64,000 bases of DNA from Polytrichum commune. Its lineage: Eukaryota; Streptophyta; Polytrichopsida; Polytrichales; Polytrichaceae. The notes beneath the pieces are model-generated. The model saw only the letters and a list, made by a program, of their open reading frames with translations. It was not told the origin of the DNA and made no database searches. The stretch spans positions 43,614,440 to 43,678,439 of the forward strand of contig OX485807.1 in assembly GCA_950295325.1 (NCBI GenBank). The letters run 5' to 3'. Positions within the stretch are counted from its first letter, which is position 1. Each line of letters opens with the position of its first letter. Positions 1 through 13,100 of the stretch are shown piece by piece. The position numbers and the translations under genes were made by a program.

Positions 1-3000
1 AGGGGAGCAGCAGCCATAGCTGCAAACGGCCAGCCTATAAGAACTCCAAGTGCTGCCACTGCCACAGTTGCCTCATGCTTGTCTCCCAAGAGTACCAGTG
101 CTGAAGCTAGGGTGATTGCATACATTGCAAAAGAGCTTGGCAAAAGACCTGAAATTCACAGTGGTAGTCAGAATATTACACTTCTAGTTAAGGTAAGCGG
201 GCCTTAAATGGACACTTTTAAAACTGCACCCACTTCTCATTGGATGCAAAATGGGCAATTTGTGCAAGATGATTGCCAATTACAAATCACGTCTAGCCAT
301 TTTCCTCATAATTTTTGGAGCTCATATGAATATCTTATTCATTATCAAAATGAGGATTCTTGAGCTCATTACATGGTCACATAAGTCCCCCCCAATTATG
401 TTGGCTAATGAGCCTAGTATGGTTAACATTTGTTGACCAGGTAGTCCAATCTCTTTCAAACACATATCTTTTTGGTGTCCATTCTTAGATCCACACCTAA
501 CCACACATCACTCAAATATAGGTGTCTGATCAAGAAAAGTAACTGAGTAAGGCCTGCATACCTTACTACAACTTACTTCACAAACTCGCATCATCAAGTC
601 CTAAGTCCTTGAAGATGCAACCCTAGAAACTCATGGGCCAGTTAGAGCTTAATTTTCAGAATCTCATGTGAATTTGCAATGTCTCTTGCATGTGTACTTT
701 GTATATAGCCACTATATTTAACTCATAGATGGCATTCAAAAAGAAATCCAGAAATAGAAGGCAGCAGACGTACATACTGGTGCTTGCATTGAAGCATCCA
801 CTGCTGACACAGAGGAGCGCCAGTGTGTAAGTTCCCACCCTTGCTCCGTACTTTCGATTTGCAGCCATTACCAGAGTAGCCTCAGTAGAGGCTGACATTA
901 ACCCCAACGCCAGTCGTAATGAGTAGAACACTTGCACCTGGTATTCATTCTTTGGATATCAAAGAGCTTGACATCAATTGTACTAAAGGACCCTATAGCA
1001 CCCTGTAGAAGAAAGAAAGAAAGATGACTTGAATGTTGCCACCAGCATGACTTATGGTGTTGTTTCATTTTCAAGTTGGTGTAAGTCTATATGTAATCCC
1101 AAAGCAGGCATCACAAGAATTGGAGAGCCTCTTAAGACTACTGGTTCCTTTAAAGGTGAACACCTTCCAAGGCCACAGACAAGCCGGCCTGCACCTATTT
1201 CCCCCCAGAGGCAAGCTCTTAACTTCTCACATGCTTGGTTGAAAATATGTGGTTCACCTGGATACCCCCACTATGATTGGATGGACCATAGTGATAGGGT
1301 GCCCCAAAAATTAAGCGCTAGGAAGGTCATCCATCTGAGAAATTCTGGCCTTAAGCCGCTTATCCTCAGAGTTACCATGGGATCAGGGTTAAGGTCTTGG
1401 GTTCAAGCCACCCTTTACCCTAGAGCATCCTGTACTTCTAGCTCAGCAACCATTGTCAGCTTCCTCTAAAAGCTGGACTTATATTGTGGTCATTGTAAAC
1501 CACAGCTTCTAAGAGCCTCAGTCAGTGATATTGATCTTACAAAATGGCATGCTCTCCAGGTAGTTGAGTGCAAAACCCACCCAAAGACTTCTCAAACACA
1601 AAGCACCAACATGTAATGATTGAGACTGCATGAGGAAATGTAGGCCCACCTTAGAGAATCCATAGGAGGAGAGCAAGTGAACAGGGCCCGAAAAGAAAGC
1701 ATGTAGTAACAGGTAGAGGTACGATCGCAAAGCAAACTCTGAGCTGCGCCCACAAAGTCAACTATTAAAATCTAGCATGTAATGAAGAGGATCCACCCCA
1801 AAAGCTGGAGAGTAACCAGTATGTATCCAACACTTCTAGGTCTTCTCTAACAACAAGTGGCAAATCATGATGGCAATCAGCACAAACACGTGCACCACAG
1901 AGTTTCAATCCTACAGAGAAGTTGGACATCGGCACAAGACTTTTGTGGCTCTATCAACTCATTCGTTTTGTCTCCAAATCGATTTGCGCATTTAGATCAC
2001 AGCTCTCGGAACATAAAAAATTCAATCCAACCTCGTAAACAGGAACTTGCACATGCAAATAAGAAACAAAATATATTCGGTAGTCACAACTAATTTTAAT
2101 CCTTACCCAAAAACGACCCCTATAGACTCTTGCCTAAAATGAACATGCCTTGAACATAAGAACCAAGGGTTGGTTCTGGACACAACTACAATCAACACTT
2201 TTCAAAACTGCCATTTATTCATACCATGCCCAAGAACTACATAGTAAGATGCATTCAAGTCCTTTTCAATTCCCAACAAGAATTAACATGATCAAATACT
2301 GATCCGCAGCTGGAACCAAGCCCCTATAAACTCTTGCCTAAAATGAGCATGCCTTCAACATAAGAGCATAGGGTTGGTTCCGGACACACCTAACTCAATA
2401 CTTTTGAAAAACATCATTTATACATACAATTTCCAAGAACTACATGGTAAGATGCATCAAGTCCTTATAAAATACCAACAAGACCCAACAAGAATTAAGG
2501 TGATCTAACACCAATCCGCAGCTGAATCCCAACCAACCACAGCTCCATAATCACATACCTTTACTCCCATGTCTGAAAACCCGATTTGTGACCAAGAATT
2601 ACATGGTAAGATGCATTCAAGTACTTTAAAATTCCAGCAAGAATTAAGATGAACTAATACCAAGCCGACCAAACCAACCACGGCTCCATAATCACATACC
2701 TGTACTCCCATGTCTGAAAACCCGACTTGTGACCAAGCATCACATGGTAAGATGCATACAAGTCCTTTAAACTTCCAACAAGAATTAAGGCGATCCAATA
2801 CCAAGCCAAACCAAACCAAGCACAGGTTTGCTATTCACATACCTGTACTCCCAAGTCTGAAAACCGGATTTGTGAAACAGATAATGCAGGGGCTCCCAGT
2901 AATTGAAGACCTCATCACAATCATGGATGTTATTATACATGGCGCTGTAGTATCGAGCCAGCATGAGGAAGCAGAAGGCTCCACCCCATCCGAGCCCAGG

Positions 3001-3138
3001 GCTCTTCCTGCTCGCCAACGGATCGATCTCATTCTGCTTCAAATTGGTTCGAGGAATTTCTTTATGCGAACTGGATTCCTTCTCTTGCTGCATGTCCGAT
3101 CTCCTCCGCTTCCGCAGGTCGGGCGCCATGGCCGCCAT
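1..3138 (-). CDS. ALG9: ALG9 alpha-1,2-mannosyltransferase, 5' half (four exons, runs off left edge)
   Basis: GT22-family mannosyltransferase that adds alpha-1,2-mannose from Dol-P-Man to the lipid-linked N-glycan precursor in the ER lumen. Exons read on the minus strand: 3138-2843, 1743-1650, 937-778 and 148 to beyond position 1; all introns are GT-AG and phases match. Exon 1 gives a basic N-terminus, then a membrane segment and the family signature HDCDEVFNYWEPLHYL with the acidic catalytic pair, ending GFQTWEY. Exon 2 reads SSEFALRSYLYLLLHA; exon 3 carries NRKYGARVGTYTLALLC and SSGCFNAST; exon 4 reads LLPSSFAMYA and a hydrophobic helix ending GWPFAAMAAAP. The start chosen is the first ATG (MAAMAPDL); a second in-frame ATG lies three codons on. 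The C-terminal half is outside the window. Intron 1 contains a tandem array copying the exon-1 end, and intron 3 holds a dispersed repeat. Confidence 0.93.
182..556 (+). repeat. Dispersed ~370-bp repeat, copy A, in ALG9 intron 3
   Basis: Shares long stretches with 43143-43512 (same strand) and 36508-36830 (opposite strand). Common landmarks are CTTAAATGGACACTTTT near the left end, CATATGAATATCTTATTCATT in the middle, CAATCTCTTTCAAACACAT, and CACTCAAATATAGGTG near the right end. No coding capacity and no clear terminal inverted repeat were seen. It is probably a non-autonomous transposable element family. Confidence 0.75.
2105..2880. repeat. Tandem repeat array in ALG9 intron 1, including copies of the exon-1 end
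   Basis: The motif AGAATTAAG recurs at about 2279, 2491, 2640 and 2781, giving periods near 212, 149 and 141 bp. The two left units share a block beginning CCCCTATARACTCTTGCCTA (about 2117 and 2321). The 149- and 141-bp units contain a copy of the last ~35 bp of ALG9 exon 1 with its 5' splice site, at about 2559-2590 and 2700-2733 (minus strand). The real exon end lies in the last unit at 2843. Confidence 0.9.
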
Positions 3139-3214
3139 CTCTACAAACCAATTGCTCTCAAATTTTGAAACTCTGCTTCTCCTCTGTCACAACTCTGCTT
3201 CTACAATGCACAAA

Positions 3215-3280
3215 TTTAGGGTTTCATGGAGACGAGAGAGCCAGTTGTCGAAGTTCAACGGAGGGTTTGTAGGGTTTATA
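3215..3280 (-). promoter_or_regulatory. Telo-box motifs and TATA-like element upstream of ALG9
   Basis: On the minus strand AAACCCTAAA lies at 3224-3215 and TATAAACCCTA at 3280-3270, some 77-142 bp upstream of the ALG9 ATG. Telo boxes (AAACCCTA) are common in promoters of plant housekeeping genes. The TATAAA is placed plausibly, but the transcription start is not known. Confidence 0.5.
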
Positions 3281-3345
3281 ATGAAGTCCAAGACCAAAGG
3301 AACTCCAAAATCGAGCGATCTTATTGGTCAACCAAATAGTTAGGA

Positions 3346-6300
3346 CCCTAGGAGTGTACACTAGGGTGTGGGTCTAAGGTATGAAAATTTGAGGTGGTGC
3401 TAATGTGGGATTTCTTTCTCTGAAGATTTTGTTGGTCCCCATTCAAGAAATAAGAGTTATCCATCAATTATTGGTAAATTTGATGTTGAGTTTGGGTCCA
3501 CATCCTCAGTTTGGCCTCTTCATTTGAGGGTATTCAATGTCTATAGACTGCCAACAAGTAGGCAATAACCACACAAACTTGGGGTTGTTTCAAGCCTAGC
3601 ATGTAGGCTTTCTTTAATTAACATCTAGCACAGTTATTTTGAGTGACCTAGCCTGCCATGACTGACATCTACATGTAGGTATAAGACAGACAAGTTCGCC
3701 CAAAGTACCAGCATGTCAACATGGCCAACTCCCTACAAGGCCATCAATGCCTACATGGCAACTACACTCCCATTACATGTTCACGGTCATACATGCATGT
3801 TCCCTTCATTCCCATGCCCATAAATTGGTGTTCTCAACCATGCGAATGGCCAGTGAGGCCCATGGCCACCAAGAGCCACCACAAATGGCCATACAGGCAA
3901 GCCTCACAATAAAATGACTTAGACTTATAAGGTTACATGCAAGGGTTTTTAGTATGCTTATAAGTGGCATGGGTGTAGTTTGGTGAATTTTTGGATCGGT
4001 CATCTATATTTCACTTGTGTCTAAATTAGATGAGGGTCAAACAACAAATGATGTAATCACAATGAGGGTCAAACAAAGAACAATGTAAATACACATGTTA
4101 AATTATTATTACAGACTACATCTTGAATTTATTTGAATACATTGAACTCAATTATGAACATAATTATTGGGATGAGCTATGTTTTTAGTTAAAGAATCAA
4201 CAACATTGCGCAACGACGATAAGTTATGCGAATAGCCTTTCAATTATGATTACCCTAACCATAATCGTGCCCATAGCCAATCCACAAGTAAACTTCATAG
4301 TTATGTAAGTATCTTATTCACTACTTGCGTGTCACTTGTTACCTATCATGTGGAATGCCATTTCCCAACATAAAAATAGTTTGGGGTTTAGGGTGTCCCA
4401 TGCATTTATCAACTAGGTCTTGCCATATCCCAATTAAACATATCTCCACTAGACCATGCACATGCTAAATAGAGTACATAATATTTTATACCTTTGGTGA
4501 GCCCTTCATCTTGGGCGGGGTAGCTCATCATGAGTCAAAGCCCACCAAAGCCTAGGCACACCCCCGCCATAATTAGGAAGCAATCAATAAGACAACAACA
4601 CTTATTTTTGACATGGGAGAAAGTAAGATACCAGAGTATCTGATATTAAAGCAATCTCTTGGCAGACTAAAGGAGGGCCGCTATATGACCCATTTATGGC
4701 ATTGGCATGCCCCGTACCCCCCGTCTTATGGGGACACTATTGCTTGGAGCCTTGACTCACTGTAGGGCACGATACCCTTAAATGCAATTAACTTTGAATT
4801 TGCTCTCAATTTCATGGCTTGGAGTCAATAAAACTACACTTGGAATGCACATAGCTTACAATGTAAACTACATCGATATGTGTAATTGAGTTACATTCGC
4901 GAATAGGTTGCCTCTTTGCCAATGCCAATTACCTTGGATCAAAACCAGATTACAAAAACCTATTATTTTGTTCATCGATACGCATGACAATCATAGTTAA
5001 AATAAATCATGTATTATGTTATTGTGGTACCGAATATTCAAAGTAGTGTGGAGTGTCGGAAAAAATAGTGTGAGGCAACCTAATTGCACAAATCAATGTT
5101 AGTACACTAATTGCATGTTTTAATGCTTGCCAATCCTCGAATCTATGCCAGGTGGACAAAGTTTAGCTTTCTTGCCACCTCATGCACCAAGTCCTTTGGT
5201 TGGCCCAACCACTTGTGAAGAAATTTACTAAGTAGTGTGTTTGGTGTCATGTGGTATATTTTATGACATTGTGGTAACTTTTCTAATGACACTTCTTATG
5301 AATAAGTTTTCAAGTATTGTCATGGATGATTGAGATTTGGGTGAAGTCCATGGCAATTGTTGGATGAAAGTTTGATATAGTTTGCATCTTAACATTTATG
5401 TGATGAAATATTGTCATGGATGATTGAAAATCGGATGAAAAATCACTTAGTAAGTGATAGGATTAGGTGCAAGTATGGTAAAGTGGACCAAAAAAGTACT
5501 TTGGTGTATTAAAACTATAGTTCTTTGGTCAAACGCCTAAAAGTAGTACCAAATTAAATTTTTTGTTCAAATTGAATTTTTGAACAAATTGTTGTTCAAT
5601 TTTTTTTTTTCATGGTGACCTTATTGTTGTCTTAAGTACTCAAATGTAGAATACCAAGATGAGATCTTCATAAGTTTTAATTAAAAGTCATGCTCAAAAG
5701 CAAATGGCTAGATTTGGTTTTGAACAAAAAAATTCATGCCCTTGTTTATTTTGAATTTTTTTTTCAAATTCCTTGAATTCATGACACACTTGAGGTCATC
5801 GACAAATTTATTTGTAGAAAATCATCAATTAAATGAAATTTTGTGATGTTTGAAACAAAATTTTGACAATTACTTGTTCACTATCATTGTTTACACACCC
5901 ACTTGCACCATCTTCTATAATATGTACACATTTTTTTGAGATTTTGTTTTTCATCATAAATTGCTTAGCTGTATAGATAAAAAAAAATTGAATTTTTGTG
6001 ATCTTATTTTTTTCACAAAATTCAAAGTTCGTATATTGTTTTGAATCAATTTCACTTAACCCCATGCAAGAATCAAGAGTTGTCTACTTCATCATGCTTG
6101 CACCCAATAGCAACATCATCAAATTATAATGCCCAATCTTTTTTTTTTTTCTTTTTACAAGGAATGACAAATAATGTTAGATTTACATATAGTGTTAGTG
6201 ACACTACACGGGTGGTTTACAATTAGTATTGATAAAGACAAATAAAATTGCTAACAGTAAATGCAATATTTAGTGTTGCAACAAACATAAGTTAATTATT

Positions 6301-7447
6301 TTGGGTTAGGAGTTTAATAAGGTTTAGTTAAGATGAATTAACTAATAGCAAACCCATTAGTGAGACAACATGGAGATCTTACATGCAAGCATATTTTCTC
6401 ATTCCTTCAAAAGAATAATGTCGAAATAGCTTGTAGCCCGGGGGCTATAATGCTTAGTTAATATGAAACGGAAAAATAATATCAATGACCCTAATTTAGT
6501 GTATAATGGAGGAAAAATTAACATTAATTAACCAACATAAAACCCCGATAATAACATGCAACACGGAGGTTATTTTTTGTAGTTGATTTGACATCATAAT
6601 TAGCTTTCAAAAACCCTAAATTTGTTTATCAAGACTCAATCGAGATTATTCAACCATGAACTTAAAATTTTGTGAGTTAATTTTTGATGTTATGTGAGAA
6701 GTTCCTATGGATTGGGAGTTCATGGCGTCTATACAATAAACTATCCATTGAGGATGAAGAGGCTCTAGTACGTAAAAACAAGGCACCTAGAAAGGTTAAG
6801 ACCCAATTCATTCCAATTATAACCTATTTGTGGGCTCTCTATTTCCATTTCCACAGTCTAATCATGTATAGGGCTAGACACCCACCAATATACCCAAGGT
6901 GGAAACAAGGTCAACCACGTCGTAACATGTAATCTTCTTTTTCAGTCTACGTAACCCTTGAATTGGCATCGCAAACCCCAAGTTAACCTTTAGAAACTCA
7001 CTTGAGATGAATTAATTACAAGTTGATGGGTGCTAAGTTTCTACTAGACTCCCTTTACTTTGGTAATAGTACAGGGGCCCCCATCTCGAAGAGGTGGGCG
7101 TCTAGCCCTGGGCTCCAATCCCTAGCCACTCCCTCTCGTCAACCTATAAGACCTCGAATTTACTAGACCCCTTTCCATCCATGATGGATGACTCACATAT
7201 ATTAGTTGCATGTAACCAATTGCTCGTCCAAGAACAGAGGGTTTTCATAACCCGTAGACAACAATTCATCCATAAAAGTGCAACATCATTCATAACTCCC
7301 AGATTTTGTCCATGAGCTCATCAATTACGACCGATAAACTAGCTCGAGTAAAGTATTGAGGCCTTAAAATAACACATTCCCTTTGGTGACACCTAATTTA
7401 TAATACTTAAGTTGTCAACAAGTGAGTGCAACGGTGCCATCAAGTAA
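3346..7447. other. AT-rich intergenic region, no gene recognised
   Basis: About 4.1 kb without an ORF resembling a known protein; short ORFs are scattered on both strands. Contains poly-T runs (5600, 5757, 6139) and short low-complexity stretches. No promoter, RNA gene or terminal inverted repeat could be supported. Confidence 0.6.
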
Positions 7448-8048
7448 GGGCCACTTCACACACAAGGCTGAAGGCCCTTGACCATGGCAATGTAAGAGCT
7501 CTCATTGGTCGAAAAGGCGGAGACCGTCCAAGTTCACTTCACACTAGGAGGTGAAGGCCTATAGGCCCAAAGAAAAGTTCATGGATGAAAAATCTACATG
7601 GAGTCCTACATGGCTAGTTGTGGATAAGGGTGCATGGTCTACCGGAATTTGCGTCAGACCCACCTCCAAGAGGTGGGCTTGACGCAAATTTTGGGAGACC
7701 ATGACTTTTTTAATATTTTTTCCAGCATGACATATTTCAGGACAGATTGCATGGTAGATTCCAAGACAAATTCCAAGACAAATTCTAGGACATACAAACA
7801 CCACCAAGTAGTTATCTTAAATTAATAAACTTGGAGACATATTATATTAAACCAAATCCTCCCCTCTTTTTCCGCCAACAAAATATGCAATGGTCCCGCA
7901 ACATGGTTCATTCTCACTTCACACTATGCTTGAGGGCCAAAGACTACATAAATGGCTTTCCCAACACTCATGGTACGGCCTTTGGATGAGAGTCAAGGGT
8001 CCTCACCATTACAAGGTCACGGCTCTTGGCTCATGTGTGAAGTGGCCC
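7448..8048. mobile_element. Tourist-like MITE (Harbinger superfamily), 601 bp, TAA target duplication
   Basis: Begins GGGCCACTTCACACA and ends TGTGTGAAGTGGCCC, a 15-bp terminal inverted repeat. It is flanked on both sides by TAA (7445-7447 and 8049-8051), the 3-bp duplication typical of PIF/Harbinger insertions. Internal copies of the end sequence are seen, for example CACTTCACACTATGC near 7916. Related sequences lie at 39368-39875 and 54743-55148. No coding capacity. Confidence 0.8.
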
Positions 8049-8552
8049 TAAGTCATTGTTGAAAGCGATCGATCACATGCGGCATTAAGTATAAATAACA
8101 CCATTACATCCATTTATAACAGTGGCGTAAGCATGATGCAAGAACACTTTTATAAAAGCACCAACTTTGGCCAATCACAATGCCTAATCGGAGATATGTC
8201 TGCTCAATCAGGCGGTGTAAGAAGTGATCCACAAAAAGGGGGACAACACCTTCATTTGATACAAGATCCTCACATGTAATAAGGCTTAGTTTGTGGTCAT
8301 CCTTACTTAACAATCCAACATCAATAGACCCCCCCCTCCTACTTGAGAGTAAAAGGCTATTTCCTTAAGATGACTTCAAAAATTTATGTAGGTTGCATAC
8401 GAGTTTTTAAATTTTTTTTTCTGCAGGCTCTATATAGATTTCCTAATCTATGAATTTTTTGTTTGAAAATTTTCCAAGCTACTTAACCTTACAGTATTGA
8501 AATAGAAAAAGTTTCTTAAAGTGTCGCTTTAAGGCCTCAGTACTTTAGGAAG

Positions 8553-8585
8553 ATGACTCTCCTCTTCTCTCCTCTCCTCCCTCAC
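8553..8585 (+). promoter_or_regulatory. Pyrimidine patch upstream of bL28c
   Basis: A nearly pure C/T stretch with CTCTCCTC repeats about 330-350 bp upstream of the bL28c ATG. It resembles the Y-patch core promoter element of plant genes, especially TATA-less ones. No TATA box was seen nearby. Confidence 0.35.
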
Positions 8586-8905
8586 GAGCTTGTCATCCAC
8601 TCTCCTCACCCTAGTTATCCTGTGCACAGCCTGTACATACCCTGTCCATACCCTGTTTATATCCGTCCACTCCGGGCTTCACTTTCAAAGGGCCTCATCT
8701 TGTTCGCCCTCTTCATCTTCACCGGTTCCTCTGCTTCCGTTTTCGCGGCTCTCGAACTTCGCACGTCGCCTGGGGATTTTGTGGGAAGAGGAAGAAGAAG
8801 AAGATTTATCGCATTTTGTGTAGGTTGTGTATGATTAGGAGAAGCTGCTGGAGAGGGAGAAGAACACGAAAGAGGACTACTTACTAAGTTAATAAGTTCA
8901 GGGTG

Positions 8906-10152
8906 ATGGCTATGGCGAGCGCCCAACTGATGACTTCCCTGTCCGCCTCCGCTGCCCCACGACACCTCACCTCCAAATTTTCCACCGCAGACTCCTCGCT
9001 CTTCGCCTCCACATCCGGACAGACGCAAGCGCCTTCTTCTGCTTTGGTGCAACCTCGTGCAAGTATGGATATCTTGTCCCTCCCTTGTCCCTTCAGCTCC
9101 GAACTTCGAGAGAATTGCTCTGCCATTCCCTACGGTTCTTGTCGCGTCCTTTGTCGAACGCAGCTAGACACTTTGCGTTACCCTCAATGTTGAGTTAGCT
9201 GGATTTATGTACATTTTAAGGAGCACAACCACAACGCACAATTGTAGGTCACACTTCACAAAACTCTAGTTTCCACTGGGAGAACCCGTTTCTGCTGTTC
9301 AATCTTCTAGGAGAATTTCATAATCACATAGAACGTTTGCGCCTCTGCCCCCGTTGCTTCATACTCATCATTTTTTCCAATTGCACGACAAGGGACTCCA
9401 ATTTGTTGCGAAACTGCGAAGAGTCTTCAATTTGCATTAGGTTGACCTGAATAACACGTAATATTTGTATATGCGGTGCGTCGTACTGTCCATAACCAAG
9501 CTGCTGACGTTCAGTAGGAGCGCAGTCCACCATTGCTCGTTAGGATATGCGATTAGTTTTGCAAAGTCAGTCCCGGTGGGTCATAGTCGAAGATTATAAT
9601 CTTGATAAAATTATTAAACGTCGGAGTAAAGTTAGATTGCAAGAGAGGCAACAACTAGGAGCTGCTCCTTTTTTTTTTTAGTGTGCGTACTGGAATAATA
9701 TGAGTGGGGTATATGTCATTCAAGCATAGGGTTTTGAAACAACGACTAGCTTCTAAACATGTGAATAGAAAATGTTTGGTTCAGTAATAAAAAGTTTCGA
9801 AATTATAAGGCCTACACTAAAGATAAGAAAGATTGTAGTTCAATTCCGGCCTGTGTATAATGATGCTTGTCACCTTTTTCCCATGGTCTCATACACGTAC
9901 TTTGGGGGAGGGATGGCAGGTAGAGTTTGCGACTTGACAGGCAAGAAAGCCAACAATGGCTACAAGGTCTCCTTCTCCAACCACAGGACGAAGCACCTAC
10001 AGGGTGTGAATTTGCAGTACAAGCGGCTATGGTGGGAAGAAGGCAACCGCTTCGTGAAGCTGAGGCTGTCAACCAAGGCCTTGAAGACTGTGGAGAAGAA
10101 TGGCCTGCAAGCCATGGCCAAGAAAGCCGGCATAGATCTAGCTGACTATTAG
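8906..10152 (+). CDS. RPL28: Plastid 50S ribosomal protein bL28, nuclear encoded (RPL28)
   Basis: Two exons, 8906-9062 and 9920-10152, joined GT-AG, encode 129 aa. Exon 1 (52 codons) is rich in Ser, Ala and Thr with few acidic residues and is a plausible chloroplast transit peptide. Exon 2 completes a Ser codon and gives the mature protein, starting [13 protein letters not shown], then [32 protein letters not shown] and [19 protein letters not shown]. These are bL28 hallmarks, including the basic rRNA-contacting loops. Length is near the ~140 aa of other plant precursors. The exon-2 reading frame extends upstream to an ATG inside the intron; the spliced form is preferred because it supplies a transit peptide and the conserved junction. 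A component of the large plastid ribosomal subunit. Confidence 0.92.
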
Positions 10153-13100
10153 GGTCATTTCGTGCGACCACTTCCCCATTGTGTACACAGATTCTTCACA
10201 TTTACTTTCAGTTACGCAAGTGCATGGGAAGTGGTGAGGACTTTGTATCCCAATTCATGTTCAACTTGATGGCGGATGCTCGCTGGCACAGACGTGACGG
10301 AGAGTTAGGTCAATTCGATCACTCTTCACAATGTCTCTGTGAATGTTCGTTGTTGGATTGAAATTGTTGCTGAGATCCTTCTCGGTCCACATACAGATTG
10401 ATTAGACTTCTCAGCAAGTCATAGATCACTTCCTGACCATCAGAGCAACGCTTGACAATGGCTACCAACCCTTGACCTTGCAAGGTGATCAAATCTATGT
10501 ATCTCCGAAATGCACTGCTGTAGCTCAATATATAATCAATTGCAACAACCAATGTCTACAAAGACACCTAATTTTCTGTTCGATGCAAAGTGCACAGTGC
10601 AATGTTCCAGGGGCTAGGAAAGCCGCCATGGATGCGGCTGCTACCTGCCTACGTCCGCAGTCTACAGACATTCTTCGTAATGAGGATTGGTTCTAACTTA
10701 AGTGATGAGAGAGCTTTACAAAACGATCAACAGAATATCAGCTCCATGATAATTCAGTTGTTCACGAGGATGTCAATCCTTGCAAAGGGATCAAAACATT
10801 TGTATCCCAAGCCATTGTTACGTATCCACAAGTTGCTCTGGTGATACGAGATCTTGCAAGGTGCCTTCTCTCACGTAGACTCGGCAGTCCTTACAAACTT
10901 GGCTTCTGTATGAGTCGATTATCAACTATTTTCTTCGAAGGTGCTTAAAAAACGTGCAATCTTTCCTGTGAACAGACTCGGTGTGGTACAGATGCTCCGG
11001 ATCACAAACGAGAACCATAGATCCAAACAGCTGTTCTTGTCCCCCCCCAAGCCACGGATCACCTACCCTCGTTGATCATGAACTCGGTGTGAACTGCCGT
11101 TCATTTTCAATTGAAGTATTTTAATACTTCAAAGTTCAGGTGCTTTCTCAGCTCACTTGTAGGTTCTTTCGTACTAACTTATAGTTACATAACATATAAC
11201 CCCTCCCCACTTGACTCTAGAGGGCCTGGTTTTAGCTCAAAAACTTTCCCAAAATACAATTGTTAATACACACCAGCGCTGTTATCTAACTCCGAGCCTA
11301 CATAGTATCCCTACGTGGCCCGGCTGAGACTGCCATTATCAAGCTGCAATCACCGAACCCAGTCCAACCTGCTAGTAACATGCCGTATTGTTAGGAGCTC
11401 TAAAAGGTAAAGACCAGCGGCATTTGATTGGCCATGCCCGTTTTTAGCGAGCCTGGCCCAGAAGGTGATCTTAACTAAAAACTCGCCAACGATTTAATTT
11501 TTTTGTTTCTTACTGCCGAAGTCCCTCTGGCCAACTGTTGAGGTCCGCTCAGAACGGCCCTTTGAGGCTCAAAATAAAATTCAGCTCAAAGTCGGCAACA
11601 CAACCACGTGCTTCAAAATCGCATTTGTGGGCATCCGGCTTCATTCACCGAAATACCTTAAGTTGAGGGACCTGTGATGCCATCGACTGGAGGCAGCAAT
11701 CTGAAACCAGGTTGTGTCGGAGAGAGGGAGGCAATCCCCGGAGGTTTGAGTTAACCCGAGGGCAGTGAGGAGAATTCTAGGAAAGCCGTTCATTTGTCGC
11801 CGGCACGCCGTGATGGGCGAATCCAGGGACCACGTGGTCGTTTGGAGGAGCACAGATTCCCTCCTGCTGCACACACAAGCTATGATCGGGGAGAACCGGC
11901 AGTTAGTTACAGATGAACCGGTTGAGTTTGAGAAATAACCGGTTGAATTTGAGAAATAACCGGTTGAAGTTCAAGACTGCAGGAAAATTACCGATCATTT
12001 TAGAGGAATTTATAGAATACACCCCAGTTTAAAATAAAAAAACCGAAGGATGACAACATGTAACCCGGTTGGACTTGCAAACTCTAGGATCTCAACCGAT
12101 TATGCCCAAAAATTTCCCCGATCACTGCACACAAGCACTGCGCCTCAAGGTCAGTGAGATTCTGTACTTGAATGTGAATGCATCTACTCTTATAGAATTC
12201 ATTTTACTGTTCCGAAATATACCCAGAAACTCCTACGTAAAGCATTCTCAACCTTCCGGGGTCGTGCCTACCTTACATACCAACTAAAACCAGCCAGTGT
12301 ACCGGAGCTTGCATGATTGCTTCCGCTGAGCAGCTTCACTCCCAAAAATTCAAGTACAAGCGTAGGGTTACAGTCTCAAATCCAAGCTCACATTTTCAAC
12401 AGCTTCAATTCTTCCTACACATATAGTCGCAATCAGGCAAAGTGAAGGGTAGTGTACATAGTTGAGGCCATTGCATGCCAGTTCCTATAACCGAGGCCAG
12501 AACCCATAACCGAACATATTATTTTTATTATAATCAAGCACACAAGCACATTATAGTTATACCACTGTACTTGATAAGCCATATGCACCCCAAAGGATTC
12601 TTACTTAACATTGTTGATATGCAATCAACTCAAACAATCAATCCAAAGTATGTACATATATGGGGAACTACAAGCTAAGGTAACAAGGGGTAGCTGGAAT
12701 CACCTAATATGTTACTTTGGGACACATCAAATAGCCTACCCGTCATAGCTAATCGGTTGAGACTAGATCTTCGAAGTACGCGAGCATCATTAATAGATCT
12801 CGGCATACCCAAAAGTAATTCAAAAAGATTTTCCTACTATCAACTACGGCTCGGCAATTCAAAGTATAGCTATGAGCTTTATTATTAAAGGTATGAGCCA
12901 TTAAAAATACAATTACTGATAAATTAGGAGAAATGTAACGCAATAACACCTGCATGATTGAAATCATGTACATGAGGACTAACGTCTTCAATCTCCATAG
13001 GGACACACCAAAAAAATGGCGTTATGCCAAGCAATTGAATGGCGTTGAACATAGTGTCTTGGACACTCATAAGAATAATCAACAATGCCGATACACATGC

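Noticed and set aside
1-206. Plus-strand open frame of 67 codons at the left edge
   Set aside because: It is the antisense of ALG9 exon 4 (148 to 1, minus), which reads as conserved protein in the other strand.
1029-1469. 146-codon plus-strand ORF
   Set aside because: No known domain, lies in ALG9 introns and over no conserved motif; likely chance. A GGTTCAAGCC B-box-like string near 1400 lacks a convincing A box.
2505-2819. 104-codon minus-strand ORF with internal repeats
   Set aside because: Produced by the tandem array copying ALG9 exon-1 sequence in a different frame.
8553-8834. Plus-strand ORFs upstream of bL28c
   Set aside because: Lie in the pyrimidine-rich promoter/leader; composition explains the open frame. 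At most upstream ORFs.
9324-9533. Minus-strand ORF with helical heptads in the bL28c intron
   Set aside because: No family recognised and no supporting splice partner found.
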